From assembly GCF_026262505.1 (NCBI RefSeq), contig NC_067207.1, forward strand, positions 19,684,082 to 19,748,081: 64,000 nt of DNA, read 5' to 3'. The position numbers and the translations under genes are program-made. Source of the stretch: Trichomonas vaginalis G3 (Eukaryota; Parabasalia; Trichomonadida; Trichomonadidae). Position 1 is the stretch's first letter, and every line of letters begins with the position of its first letter. Under the pieces are notes generated by a model. It did no database searches and was not told the DNA's origin. It worked only from the letters and a program-made list of their open reading frames with translations. Below are positions 22,106-32,049 of the stretch, in pieces.

Positions 22106-22621
22106 TTAATTAAGAAGTGCCTTTTTCATAATCCAATCAAAACCTTCATTAACACCTTTTCCTGTTTTCGGATCACATGGCATGAGTTGATATGTTATAC
22201 CACTTTGCTTTAATTCCAATTTCTCTGTCAATTCTTCTTTAAATTTCTCTAATGTATCTGGCTGAGATCTGTTAACGTAAATGAGAACTGGTAATTTTTG
22301 TACGATTGGATTAGATAACGTCTGTTTTGCATGATCAATAAAAGAATTAAAATCCTTCTCATTTGATGAATCGACAACAAAAACGATTCCGCTTGCCGAG
22401 TTATAATATTTAGACCAATATGAGCAATCTCTGCCCGAAACATCCCATATTTCTACTCTTTGATCTTGAAAAATGGCTGTCGAAATTTCGACACCTAATG
22501 TAGGATGGGTTAATCGGAAAACTTGATGCTCAATGTATGCAATAATCGTGGATTTACCAGAATCGCATAGTCCTAGGAATGCAAGAGCTGGAAGCTGCGC
22601 AGTACTATTAAAGCACCCCAT
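22106..22621 (-). CDS. ARF-like small GTPase
   Basis: 171 residues. Gly2 after the initiator Met offers an N-myristoylation site as in ARF/ARL proteins. G1 is GLCDSGKST (about residues 17-25), G2 contains the Thr of THPTLGVE, G3 is WDVSG (about 58-62, WDVGG in most ARFs). Where ARFs have NKxD the protein has NRSQ, so guanine specificity may be altered. The C-terminal helix ends IMKKALLN with no prenylation motif, as usual for ARFs. It probably works in membrane traffic or at a lipid surface. No partner is implied by the neighbours. Confidence 0.85.
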   Translation of the reverse strand: MGCFNSTAQLPALAFLGLCDSGKSTIIAYIEHQVFRLTHPTLGVEISTAIFQDQRVEIWDVSGRDCSYWSKYYNSASGIVFVVDSSNEKDFNSFIDHAKQTLSNPIVQKLPVLIYVNRSQPDTLEKFKEELTEKLELKQSGITYQLMPCDPKTGKGVNEGFDWIMKKALLN

Positions 22622-23779
22622 TAGAAATAAAGGAACTTTCCCCCCCCTAACAATTGCTTCTCACTTTTTTTACGAATTAGAAATTATATTCTCTGTATTA
22701 TATCTTTAAACATTTGTGAGCATAAATTAAATTGTAAAATGAATGGAAGTGGTTTTGATTGTTATAGACCGAAAATAGATTTTTTCGGTTTTCTCTTCAA
22801 ATAATTGAAAGAATGATACTATTATAGGTTTATTATATTATATAGCATATAATCATGCTATAGCCGAAAATTATAAGTTTTGAGAAGATTGAATATAACA
22901 CAAATAAATTTGAATGTAAGTTAAATTGCTTGTTGTTTTTAATAGCTATTTAATGAGAAATCCAATATTGCAAAATTCAAATTGAATGATTGAAAGAACA
23001 GAAAAAGTCATTCTTTTCAATTTCGAATATGTTTCATTGTATTTATAATTATATGGCAAATAAGATATTTAAACTTGATTTTTGAAGGAAAATTCACAAA
23101 ATTGAATAAATTCAAATAATTTTTATTCAAAAATAAACTAGTTATTTGAGTTTAATACTAATTATCTATTCAAACTACAAAGTTTGTAATTTAAAATATT
23201 TTGTGAGATCAGATCTGGAAAAAAACAAAAAAGTTCAATAATGTCCTTTACCCAATTCTGACTACTAAAAATTCAATAAAAATCAATCAATTAAAAAAGT
23301 CTTATATATTCGTTGTGAATATGAAAAATTGAATATAAAGTGATATTATCGAAATTTTTGAGAATTTATGCCGTTCAAAAAAGATAAGGCCTACAAAAAG
23401 TATTGAATAAAATCAACCTAATTTTGATTAAAATAGCACTTTTTCGAAAAATTCAGAATTCAGAATGGTCTCATTGGCTTGAAACTAAGTTTATTGGTTC
23501 CGATATTGCATGGTTTGCTTTATTCCTTGTGGGAAAGTCGTATAGCGTTTACAACATCAAAAGAAATTTAATGAATCACTTAGTTTTTTAAAGAACATCT
23601 ATTGTCTTGTATAATAGTGATGTAATCACCTATTTTTATCAGCTTTATTTGATTTTTATTGATTTCTGAGGAATCCGAAAATTGATATTATCGAGTGTCA
23701 ACTGAATTATAACTGAGAAATAAAATATGAAAATTGGATCAATTCTGAGTGGATGACATGTCAAATTTTTTTAGATCCA
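22622..23779. other. Intergenic between divergent GTPase genes
   Basis: About 1.1 kb of AT-rich DNA between the ARF-like and Rab genes, which diverge. I see only short frames, no RNA gene and no clear initiator close to either start. Confidence 0.6.
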
Positions 23780-24403
23780 ATGAGAGCTGCAAACGCCAAG
23801 GCCACAAGGACAGAGAAAATTGTTTTCCTTGGAGCCCAATCTACAGGAAAAACTGCCATCGTTACAAGATTTCAGTATGACACCTTCACACCAAACTCAA
23901 ACTCAACAATTGGTGCCGCATTTGTTTCTAAAGATCTTAACGTAGACGGAACGGTCATTAAGTTAGACATTTGGGATACAGCCGGTTCAGAGAAGTACAA
24001 ATCCCTTACACCAATGTACTACCGTGATGCCCGCGCCGCCATTATTGTTCTTGACGTTACAAGACCAGAAACAATTCAAGCAGCTGGTGAATGGATTTCC
24101 GAATTACGTGAGCATGGAAAATCTGACTGCATGTTAATATGTGCTGCTAACAAATGCGATTTAACAGGCGAAAGAAAGGTGACTTCCCAAGAGGTTCAAG
24201 ATTTTGTATTTGCAAATCAGATTTCAGCATACAAAGAAACATCTGCTTTGAATGGTGAAGGAATTAAGGAACTTTTCAACGAAATTGGAAAGTTATTATT
24301 AACTCTCCCAGCAGTTGAATCTCAAGAAGATGCTGAAATTGCCGGCCTTGTTGGTGACCTTGATACTAGTGCTAAGCCACCACAAAAAACCGGCTGCTGC
24401 TAA
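23780..24403 (+). CDS. Rab family GTPase (Rab5/Rab22-like)
   Basis: About 207 residues. G1 GAQSTGKT, G2 around STIGAAF, G3 WDTAGSEKYKSL, G4 NKCD, G5 ETSAL are all present. The effector region IGAAFVSK and the YYRDARAAI stretch are Rab5/21/22-like. The C-terminus ends KTGCC, a double-cysteine geranylgeranylation site, so the protein should cycle on endosomal membranes. An in-frame ATG at 23753 would add nine residues. I prefer 23780 because the Rab fold begins soon after it. Trichomonads have very large Rab families, so exact subfamily assignment needs a tree. Confidence 0.9.
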   Translation: MRAANAKATRTEKIVFLGAQSTGKTAIVTRFQYDTFTPNSNSTIGAAFVSKDLNVDGTVIKLDIWDTAGSEKYKSLTPMYYRDARAAIIVLDVTRPETIQAAGEWISELREHGKSDCMLICAANKCDLTGERKVTSQEVQDFVFANQISAYKETSALNGEGIKELFNEIGKLLLTLPAVESQEDAEIAGLVGDLDTSAKPPQKTGCC

Positions 24404-24850
24404 TTTATATCCTTTTTAAAACCTTTCATTTCAAATATCATGAACAACAATTGGATTTTTAGTTGTATAAAGGTATTGCAATATCGACAATATTTTTAAA
24501 ATGCTTGCAATCAAGTTTTTTTAATTGCGCCATAATGGCAACATTATAAATTTCATTGATAGGAAAGACTATGGTAAATTACTTCATACTGCTCAGTTTT
24601 ATCGAATTTTATCAAATATTGGTATAAAAATAATATTGCCATTCATAAAAACACTAAATATGAGCATATCAATCATACCATAATTTTATATTGGAAGAGT
24701 TATAACCATTTCTATAGTTAATAATTAATATATTTGATTGTGATAAAATTTCAAATTCAAAATCATGCTTAAGACATGTTATTTAACTGAAAATTTGCTT
24801 CATTCGTTTCTCTTTGATTTATATTCCAGCTAAATAATAATCTGTGAAGA
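24404..24850. other. Intergenic, AT-rich
   Basis: Rab 3' region and promoter region of the phosphatase gene; nothing else recognised. Confidence 0.6.
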
Positions 24851-24855
24851 TCATT
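24851..24855 (+). promoter_or_regulatory. TCATT initiator before the phosphatase
   Basis: TCATT with A+1 at 24853 lies 15 bases before the ATG at 24868 and fits the trichomonad initiator. It argues that translation starts at 24868 and not at the upstream in-frame GTG (24844), which would lie before the transcript start. Confidence 0.6.
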
Positions 24856-24867
24856 TGTTATTTTTGC

Positions 24868-25644
24868 ATGAGCATTTCGGAAGAGATTTCTTTCTCGAAA
24901 ATGAGAAATTTCCGAGACATCGGAGGATTCTTAGCATCAAATGGTAAGAAAGTCAAGAAAAATATCTTCTTTAGAGGTCCTGCTCTTGATAATTTAAGGA
25001 CCAAAGAAGATTTCGAAAAATTTAAGAGTTTCAATATCAAAACTATATACGACTTACGATCTGATAGCGAAAGAAAAGTTAGACCAGATCCAATATTTCC
25101 TGGTGTAAAGCAAATTGGAATATCAGCTTTGCAAAATTGTCCAAGCAGTAAAATAGATGTCACAATACACTACATTAGGACTCTTAATCGCGAGCAGATT
25201 GCAGAACTCAATAAAATGACAGCAGAAAGATACAAATACATTCCTTTCAAAAATAAAGCATACCAAATGATTTTTGATGACATAATTGATAAGAATGTAC
25301 CAATCTTATTCCATTGCTTTGCAGGAAAGGATAGAACAGGTTTAATTTCTGCTTTCATTTTATCAATGCTTGGTGTTCAATATGAAGAGATAGTTAAAGA
25401 CTACCTAATTACGAATACCTACATGAAATATGCCGTTGACAGAGTTAAGCGTCAATTAGAAAAAGTCCTTCCTCCTGGCAGCGATGATGTCATAGCCAAA
25501 TTCGCTGGTGCACAGAGAAGTCATCTTGATACCGCTTATGAAACGATTTACAGTCGTTATAAGGATTTCGATTCTTTCCTTGAAGATAACTATGGAATCA
25601 CACCACAAATCAAGGACAAATTGATGGAAACATACCTTGAATAG
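24868..25644 (+). CDS. Protein/lipid phosphatase, Y_phosphatase3 (IphP/MptpB-like) family
   Basis: 258 residues. The N-terminus MRNFRDIGGF and FFRGPALDNL match the conserved start of this family (NFRDLGG ... RS..L). The aspartate-bearing TIYDLRSDSER segment follows. The P-loop is HCFAGKDRTG (about residues 151-160), with the catalytic Cys and the Arg that binds phosphate. Family members dephosphorylate phosphotyrosine, other phosphoproteins and phosphoinositides. The Lys after Gly in the loop (AGKDR) is typical of the bacterial-type lipid-active group. The family is common in bacteria, so an old lateral acquisition is possible. Length and motifs look complete. Confidence 0.88.
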   Translation: MSISEEISFSKMRNFRDIGGFLASNGKKVKKNIFFRGPALDNLRTKEDFEKFKSFNIKTIYDLRSDSERKVRPDPIFPGVKQIGISALQNCPSSKIDVTIHYIRTLNREQIAELNKMTAERYKYIPFKNKAYQMIFDDIIDKNVPILFHCFAGKDRTGLISAFILSMLGVQYEEIVKDYLITNTYMKYAVDRVKRQLEKVLPPGSDDVIAKFAGAQRSHLDTAYETIYSRYKDFDSFLEDNYGITPQIKDKLMETYLE

Positions 25645-27049
25645 TTTCATTTCTTCCTTTAATCCAAAATTATTCACTTTTGATATTAATCAAGAGCAAT
25701 GATTTTGGGGTATTTAAACATATTACAAACTTAGAGTTAAGCATTCATACAACTAAAAGTTATATTGTTTAACATATAAAAATATTTTTTATTAATAACA
25801 GCTAAAATATTCGGAAATCTTCAGCATTAAACTCTTTTAAACTTTGTTTTGAGAATTTTCTAACATCCCCAAGAATGAATTGATTAATCGAACAAATATC
25901 AAAAGATATAATTTCGGTAAGAAGAGCATTTATATTAGAAAAATATTTTGAAAAGGCTGATGAATCTGAGAATGAAGAATTGCCTTGAAAAATCAACGAA
26001 TTCAATCTAAACTATGTAAGCTTCATTCAAAAAGACATTAGATTAAAAATTGTGCCTGAGATGTATTTAAAAAAGAAAATGAAGAAGGAATTTTGAAATT
26101 ATTAAAAATTATTTATTCAAATAGGGCAAAGCAAGCAAACAGGGTAAGGAAATAGGGCTTGGGTCCCTATAAATGAGGTATAACATAAAGTTATAGATAA
26201 AATTGTTACGAACTAAAGTAAATAATTCTGTGTGTTAGTTTTTAAAAAAATTGTTCCGATGATTCTCAGATTTCCGACTATCGTCATATTTCAGACCGCC
26301 CGTCGGGGTAATCCTCATCGAAAAAGGAGATACATACTATTTAGAAAACTCTAAGTTTTATGGCCATGCAAAACTGCTTTTTTTCAAATATTTACAACGG
26401 ACGAAAAATGAGTTTCTCATTAGATTCTACAAAACGCTTAGCCTACATAAGAAAATTATAATCTCTTAATCTCGTCTCAATTATCCCATCTTTTATTGGT
26501 TTGTTAAAATATTGTCTGACACAATATTTCATTAGACTTATTTAACTTATTCTATTCGTTTACTCAAAACGTTTATAATGATATTCTAGCTATTTGAGCA
26601 TCCATAGGATAATTTATTTAACGTGTCATATAACATCGATTATGAAGTTAAATATAACCGACACATAGAGTCTATTATTTCATTAAATGCATTTATTACC
26701 TTTCGCATGGTTATTTAAGATTAAATTCATAAATCCAAATTAAAATTCAATCATCAATCAATATTCAATGTAATATCATCTGGCTTACAATTAATATGAA
26801 CATTAACACATAAATCATCTAGTATTTGAGAGCCCAAAACTCATTGAAGGATCGAATATTGATAAAACTGTGATGTGTGTTTCGGGTAGGAACTGATCTT
26901 ACATCCTGTTCTCGGAGCACAGTTACATGTTAAATGTTCATCTCTATTGTCTCCCGATGATAAAATTGATTACCTTTGATTTTTTTTTTCAATTGATTCC
27001 GAAAATTTCACCGCTTTTGAATAAAAAAAATTTTACAACAATATAAAAA
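25645..27049. other. Long AT-rich intergenic stretch
   Basis: No recognised gene. A 67-codon - strand frame at 25802-26005 (Ser/Phe-rich, no family) is the best candidate but is unconvincing. Confidence 0.5.
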
Positions 27050-27499
27050 ATGTTTGAAGACCATGTTCGCTATGAGCTATTCAAAGTTACAAAGTCAGAA
27101 AACAAGAACTACGTTGTGTACGAACTTGTGATGAAGAAAGATGAACCAGAGAAAATGGAAACAGTACATGCATTCTGGATCAGAGCTGCAGAAGATGGTG
27201 CTAAGAGAGATTTAAAGTGGATAGAAAAGTAAATTGGATACGGTGTTAGAATTGATGAAGCCAAAGACGATTCCGTCAAATTCCATGTTGTGGCCATTTC
27301 AAGAATCAATCTTACAGCTATTAAGAAAGATGATAAATACATTTGCACATGTCTTATTAATGGTGTTGATGCTGTTATTGAAACAATTTACATTGATGTT
27401 GTTACTTCCATGTTTGTTCCACATGTCAACTCTATTACAGTTTCAGGAAAGGCTCTTGATGATGGCCGTGAAGTATCCGAGGTCATTACAAAAGCGTAA
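27050..27499 (+). pseudogene. Small conserved-looking host gene with one in-frame stop
   Basis: From the ATG at 27050 a frame of 60 codons ends at TAA 27230-27232. The same frame then continues open for a further 88 codons to TAA at 27497-27499. Both parts look like one compact alpha/beta protein of about 148 residues: VRYELFKVTKSENKNYVVYE, EKMETVHAFWI before the stop; YGVRIDEA, VKFHVVAISRINL, YICTCLINGVDAVIETIYI after it. No family recognised. Readings are a young pseudogene, stop read-through, a sequencing error, or an unrecognised intron. Codon use is host-like. Confidence 0.55.
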
Positions 27500-28142
27500 A
27501 AAAATCGGAAAAATATTAATACTCCAAACACTTATAGATTGTGTATAATATTAGTTTCATTATAATAAAGTGCTTGTTTATGCATTACTATATAATCAAA
27601 TGCAAATTATATTCTAATATCAAAAATTATCTCAGCATAAAACAATAAAAGAAAACAGCTTACGAATTAAATAATCGAATAAATTGCATACGTATTATAA
27701 GTGCTAATAATACCAATCGATTATATATAGACGCGAACAATAATTGAAATAGATACGACATGTCGAATTCCAATAACTTATAATCAATTTCTTATAAAGT
27801 AATATGCATTGAATGTTAGAATTAATAGAATAAATGTGAAATTTTATCTGAAATTTAGAAAAAAATCCAAATTGCAAACGAAAAACATGATGGAAATTTT
27901 GACCAATTGAAAATAATGATATTTATTTAAAGAAATATTTTTGGAATTGATTGAAGATAAAAATATTTATGAAATTAACATTCGAAAAATGAAAAAAACA
28001 GCAGTAGTGAAATAAAGAGCAATAAATTGTACGATTATTTGTGTTGCTGACATTAGTGTTTTCAATTTTGACTAAATTTTATTTAATCATAGTTGGTGGT
28101 GTAAATCTTATAACATTAAATTTGAACGACTTTGAACATTTT
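27500..28142. other. Intergenic up to the Polinton end
   Basis: AT-rich host DNA with no recognised feature. Confidence 0.55.
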
Positions 28143-28185
28143 AGTAGTATATGTGGAAGGGTTGTGTGACTTTTTTTGTAAACGT
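28143..28185 (+). repeat. Left terminal inverted repeat of the Polinton
   Basis: Starts agtagta, then ggaagggttgtgtgac and a T run. It aligns without gaps over about 38 bases with the reverse complement of the right end, with seven or so differences. Short ttcttacg words follow inside both ends. Confidence 0.7.
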
Positions 28186-28369
28186 AAGAATTCATACAAT
28201 ATTGAACGATTTTGTATCATTTTTTTTAACATATGAAGTAAAAAATGTATGATTCTTACGGTTTTTATTCTTACGTTTTTGAATAAATCAAGATTTAAAA
28301 AATTGACTTCTTACGTAAAATTAAAACTAAGTTAAATTTATTTTTTTTATTTTTTTAATTCGTAAGAAA

Positions 28370-28843
28370 ATGAGTGGATCAAGATTCGTAACCGTCAATC
28401 AATTAATGGATGCTCTTTCACCAATTCTTGAAAATGTTAAACAAGTAGATGTTTATTTCGATGATTATGTAGAAAGTTTATATTATAAAGGTAAGTTTAA
28501 TATTAAACCTATTGCTTTTGCATTTGATAATAAATTAATTGAAAATGCAAAAAATTGGGAATTAATTCCGAATATTGAATTTATAACAAATATTAATGAT
28601 AAATGGTTTAAACGAATTCCAACCACAAAAGTTCTTTGTAAATTAATGATCAAAACTGAGGAAAAAGAATTTAACGGGTTTAAATATCATCCAAATAAAG
28701 TTTCAGAACTAGAAAATGAAAAACTTCAGAAAAAATTAAACGATAGACTTTCAAATGATCGTATTGAAAAAATAAATAAACTAGCAGAAGTTGCATTTAA
28801 TAGAAAAAACCAGAATTTTCGAAAAAGTGACACCAACTATTAA
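28370..28843 (+). CDS. Polinton left-end gene, function unknown
   Basis: 157 residues, starting at an ATG preceded by the long T-rich leader seen before the other genes of this element. The N-terminal half looks beta-rich (VKQVDVYFDDYVESLYYKG, PIAFAFDN), the C-terminal third is a charged helix (ELENEKLQKKLNDRL). No family recognised. A second frame of about 85 codons overlaps its end and reaches 29048, where the satellite insertion begins, so this is the part of the element cut off by the satellite. Confidence 0.5.
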   Translation: MSGSRFVTVNQLMDALSPILENVKQVDVYFDDYVESLYYKGKFNIKPIAFAFDNKLIENAKNWELIPNIEFITNINDKWFKRIPTTKVLCKLMIKTEEKEFNGFKYHPNKVSELENEKLQKKLNDRLSNDRIEKINKLAEVAFNRKNQNFRKSDTNY

Positions 28844-29089
28844 AGTTATTTTATTACTAGATTTATTTACAAATTATAAGATAATATCATTAACCGAATA
28901 TATTTTTAATATAAATAAAAAACTTTTTTTATACAAAAAATTCCAATCAATCGATAAATATTATAAAACATTTATTCCAAAAAGATTAAGTAATAGGTGG
29001 GATCCTGCATATAATATAATTTTATGTCATAAAGCTTACAAATTTTAGATGGACCACAGTGAGAATGTGAGTGGTTAATTTAAAGGTGG

Positions 29090-30636
29090 TCTGATAAAGA
29101 TATCGAAGCTTACTCAACACAGCATGAAGCAGTTTCTAATACACAATCTTACTAGTGGTGTTTCGGTCGCCAGCGCTCTCATAGGGTGCTGATTTCAAAA
29201 ACCACTACTTCAAATTATTCAACAATACTCAATGCAGCATGAAGCAGCTACTACTGCTGTATCTTACTGGTAGTGTTTTGGTCGTTGGCTCTTGCACAGT
29301 CTCTCAGATTTTCAAAAATTTTTTCAACACTATCTTGTTTCGCTCTCAGAAAGCTATCCTACAAAGACATCGAAGCTTACTCAACACAGCATGAAGCAGT
29401 TTCTAATACACAATCTTACTAGTGGTGTTTCGGTCGCCAGCGCTCTCATAGGGGTGCTGATTTCAAAAACCACTACTTCAAATTATTCAACAATACTCAA
29501 TGCAGCATGAAGCAGCTACTACTGCTGTATCTTACTGGTAGTGTTTTGGTCGTTGGCTCTTGCACAGTCTCTCAGATTTTCAAAATTTTTTTCAACACTA
29601 TTTTGTTTCGCTCTCAGAAAGCTATCCTACAAAGACATCGAAGCTTACTCAACACAGCATGAAGCAGTTTCTAATACACAATCTTACTAGTGGTGTTTCG
29701 GTCGCCAGCGCTCTCATAGGGGTGCTGATTTCAAAAACCACTACTTCAAATTATTCAACAATACTCAATGCAGCATGAAGCAGCTACTACTGCTGTATCT
29801 TACTGGTAGCGTTTTGGTCGTTGGCTCTTGCACAGTCTCTCAGATTTTCAAAATTTTTTTCAACACTATCTTGTTTCGCTCTCAGAAAGCTATCCTACAA
29901 AGACATCGAAGCTTACTCAACACAGCATGAAGCAGTTTCTAATACACAATCTTACTAGTGGTGTTTCGGTCGCCAGCGCTCTCATAGGGGTGCTGATTTC
30001 AAAAACCACTACTTCAAATTATTCAACAATACTCAATGCAGCATGAAGCAGCTACTACTGCTGTATCTTACTGGTAGCGTTTTGGTCGTTGGCTCTTGCA
30101 CAGTCTCTCAGATTTTCAAAATTTTTTTTTCAACACTATCTTGTTTCGCTCTCAGAAAGCTATCCTACAAAGACATCGAAGCTTACTCAACACAGCATGA
30201 AGCAGTTTCTAATACACAATCTTACTAGTGGTGTTTCGGTCGCCAGCGCTCTCATAGGGGTGCTGATTTCAAAAACCACTACTTCAAATTATTCAACAAT
30301 ACTCAATGCAGCATGAAGCAGCTACTACTGCTGTATCTTACTGGTAGCGTTTTGGTCGTTGGCTCTTGCACAGTCTCTCAGATTTTCAAAATTTTTTTTT
30401 CAACACTATCTTGTTTCGCTCTCAGAAAGCTATCCTACAAAGACATCGAAGCTTACTCAACACAGCATGAAGCAGTTTCTAATACACAATCTTACTAGTG
30501 GTGTTTCGGTCGCCAGCGCTCTCATAGGGGTGCTGATTTCAAAAACCACTACTTCAAATTATTCAACAATACTCAATGCAGCATGAAGCAGTTTCCAATT
30601 CAACAATACTCAACACAGCATGAAGCAGTTTCTAAT
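29090..30636. repeat. Satellite of about 5.7 copies of a 268-270 bp unit
   Basis: Near-identical units recur every 268-270 bases; the length differs only in a T run (ttcaaaattttttt). Each unit is itself a diverged dimer: ctcaacacagcatgaagcag and ctcaatgcagcatgaagcag mark two halves of about 134 bp that share the downstream tacYggtgtttYggtcg pattern. The 72-codon frames repeated in each unit are by-products of the tandem repeat. First and last units are partial. Confidence 0.95.
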
Positions 30637-30930
30637 AAATATATACATATATAAATATATACATATATAAATATATACATATATACATATATACATATAT
30701 ACATATATACATATATAAATATATACATATATAAATATATACATATATAAATATATACATATAAATATATACATATATATATATACATATAACATATATA
30801 CATATATAATATATACATATAAAATATATACATATATAAATATATACATATATAAATATATACATATATAAATATATACATATATAAATATATACATATA
30901 TAAATATATACATATATAAATATATAAATA
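30637..30930. repeat. AT microsatellite, 16-bp unit
   Basis: About 290 bases of ataaatatatacatat-type units directly continuing the satellite. All reading frames through it are simple-sequence artefacts. Confidence 0.95.
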
Positions 30931-31056
30931 ACAAAATACAATCAAAAAATAGTGTTTGGAAATTTAAGGTTAAGTGTCACTTTTTCGTAAATTCTACCAC
31001 ACTCCATTTAATAATGAAATATTTGATGAATATAACCTTGAACTCAGTGATGGGTT

Positions 31057-31437
31057 TTAAGGACCCGGGCTCAACGAGTCATGATTTATGAAATCAATAA
31101 TTTGATTTATTCGCTCTTCAATAATTTCTATTCTTTTTGTTAAATCATCAATTTTCATTAATGAGGTGATTCTTGATTGAGGAATAGATTTCAAACTAAT
31201 CACCCCTTTTATTTTTGAAATTTTGAATCCATCAACTTTAAACATTTTATTCAATTTACATGTTGTCAATTCTTCAAATAATTTTTTATTATTGGCATAA
31301 TAGTCATTAAATTCTTCAACAGATGAAAAAATTTTTGTTTCAGTAATTGGTTTAACAACGTTTATTTTTTGTTGAACATTTTCACTTTCATTTATTTCTT
31401 CCTCCTCTGTTTCATTTATTTTTAAAATTGGTTTCAT
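31057..31437 (-). CDS. Polinton hypothetical protein with C-terminal coiled coil
   Basis: 126 residues. A Glu-rich N-terminus (ETEEEEINESEN) is followed by a mixed region and an IDDLTKRIEIIEERINQIID heptad segment that should trimerise or dimerise. The ATG follows a T-rich leader like those of the neighbouring element genes. It diverges from the peptide gene at 31504. No family recognised; a scaffold or packaging accessory is possible but unproven. Confidence 0.55.
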   Translation of the reverse strand: MKPILKINETEEEEINESENVQQKINVVKPITETKIFSSVEEFNDYYANNKKLFEELTTCKLNKMFKVDGFKISKIKGVISLKSIPQSRITSLMKIDDLTKRIEIIEERINQIIDFINHDSLSPGP

Positions 31438-31503
31438 TTATCATTAAATAAAAATTAGAATATAAGTGATGAAATATATTTTTTAATTAATATTAAATCA
31501 GAA

Positions 31504-31740
31504 ATGGCTGCAGGATTCTTTAAAAAATTATGGGATGGAATTAAGAAAGCTGCGGGTTGGGTTTATAAAAAGGTTATTAAACCTGTTGCAAACTTTTTGG
31601 CACCAGTAGCGAAAACGGCAGGAACTATCATAGGTGGAGTATTAGGTACAAAAGCAGGTAATCCGGCAATGGGAGCACAAGCAGGTAACGCAATTGGTGG
31701 AATAGCTGAAGGAATACTTAATAAAATAGGAGGTAGATAG
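31504..31740 (+). CDS. Small amphipathic, Gly-rich virion-type protein
   Basis: 78 residues. It begins MAAGFFKKLWDGIKKAAGWV, a strongly amphipathic cationic helix, followed by a Gly/Ala-rich hydrophobic part (IIGGVLGTKAGNPAMG ... IGGIAEGILNKIGG). The layout resembles adenovirus protein VI/pX-type membrane-active or core peptides, which help the particle breach membranes or bind DNA. Family membership is inferred from composition and place, just before the capsid gene. Confidence 0.6.
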   Translation: MAAGFFKKLWDGIKKAAGWVYKKVIKPVANFLAPVAKTAGTIIGGVLGTKAGNPAMGAQAGNAIGGIAEGILNKIGGR

Positions 31741-31764
31741 TGGAAAAATAAATAAATATTATTT

Positions 31765-31980
31765 TTATCTTAGTATCGGTTGTAGTCTTTGATAAACTTT
31801 TTCTCCTTTATTTAATATTTCTCTTATTGGGGCGGCTTTTGGTGTTATTGATTCAGCAACGTCACTAATTGCTTCTTTATTCTTAAATATCCAATTTTCT
31901 CCTTTCTTCATTGTTTCCCAAACTTTATGCGCTCCTCTTTTTACTTTATCCCACAGTTTCTTAAATATACCTGCAGCCAT
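31765..31980 (-). CDS. Second amphipathic peptide, related N-terminus
   Basis: 71 residues beginning MAAGIFKKLWDKVKRGAHKV, nearly the same first ten residues as the convergent neighbour at 31504 but with a different rest (NKEAISDVAESI, PIREILNKGEKVYQRL). The two stop codons are about 25 bases apart. The shared helix suggests a common function, such as membrane lysis or capsid binding, with different C-terminal partners. Confidence 0.6.
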   Translation of the reverse strand: MAAGIFKKLWDKVKRGAHKVWETMKKGENWIFKNKEAISDVAESITPKAAPIREILNKGEKVYQRLQPILR

Positions 31981-32049
31981 AGTTGATTATTTCATTAAAA
32001 TTAAAAATTCATTTTCATCTTTTAATTTTGATTTTTTATTTAATAATAA

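Noticed and set aside
23403-23591. 62-codon frame between the two GTPase genes
   Set aside because: Short, low-complexity composition and no initiator or family; probably chance.
24844-24867. Upstream GTG start for the phosphatase
   Set aside because: It lies before the likely transcript start at the TCATT initiator; the ATG at 24868 fits better.
29140-30560. Bacterial-type integron attachment sites suggested by repeated short palindromic words
   Set aside because: The units are a simple 268-bp satellite with no integrase and no gene cassettes.
29292-30586. Repeated 72-75 residue frames (MHSLSDFQ...)
   Set aside because: The same frame recurs in each satellite unit; it is a by-product of tandem duplication, with no leader or initiator.
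30600-30945. Tyr/Ile-rich - strand frames
   Set aside because: Translations of the AT microsatellite in all frames.
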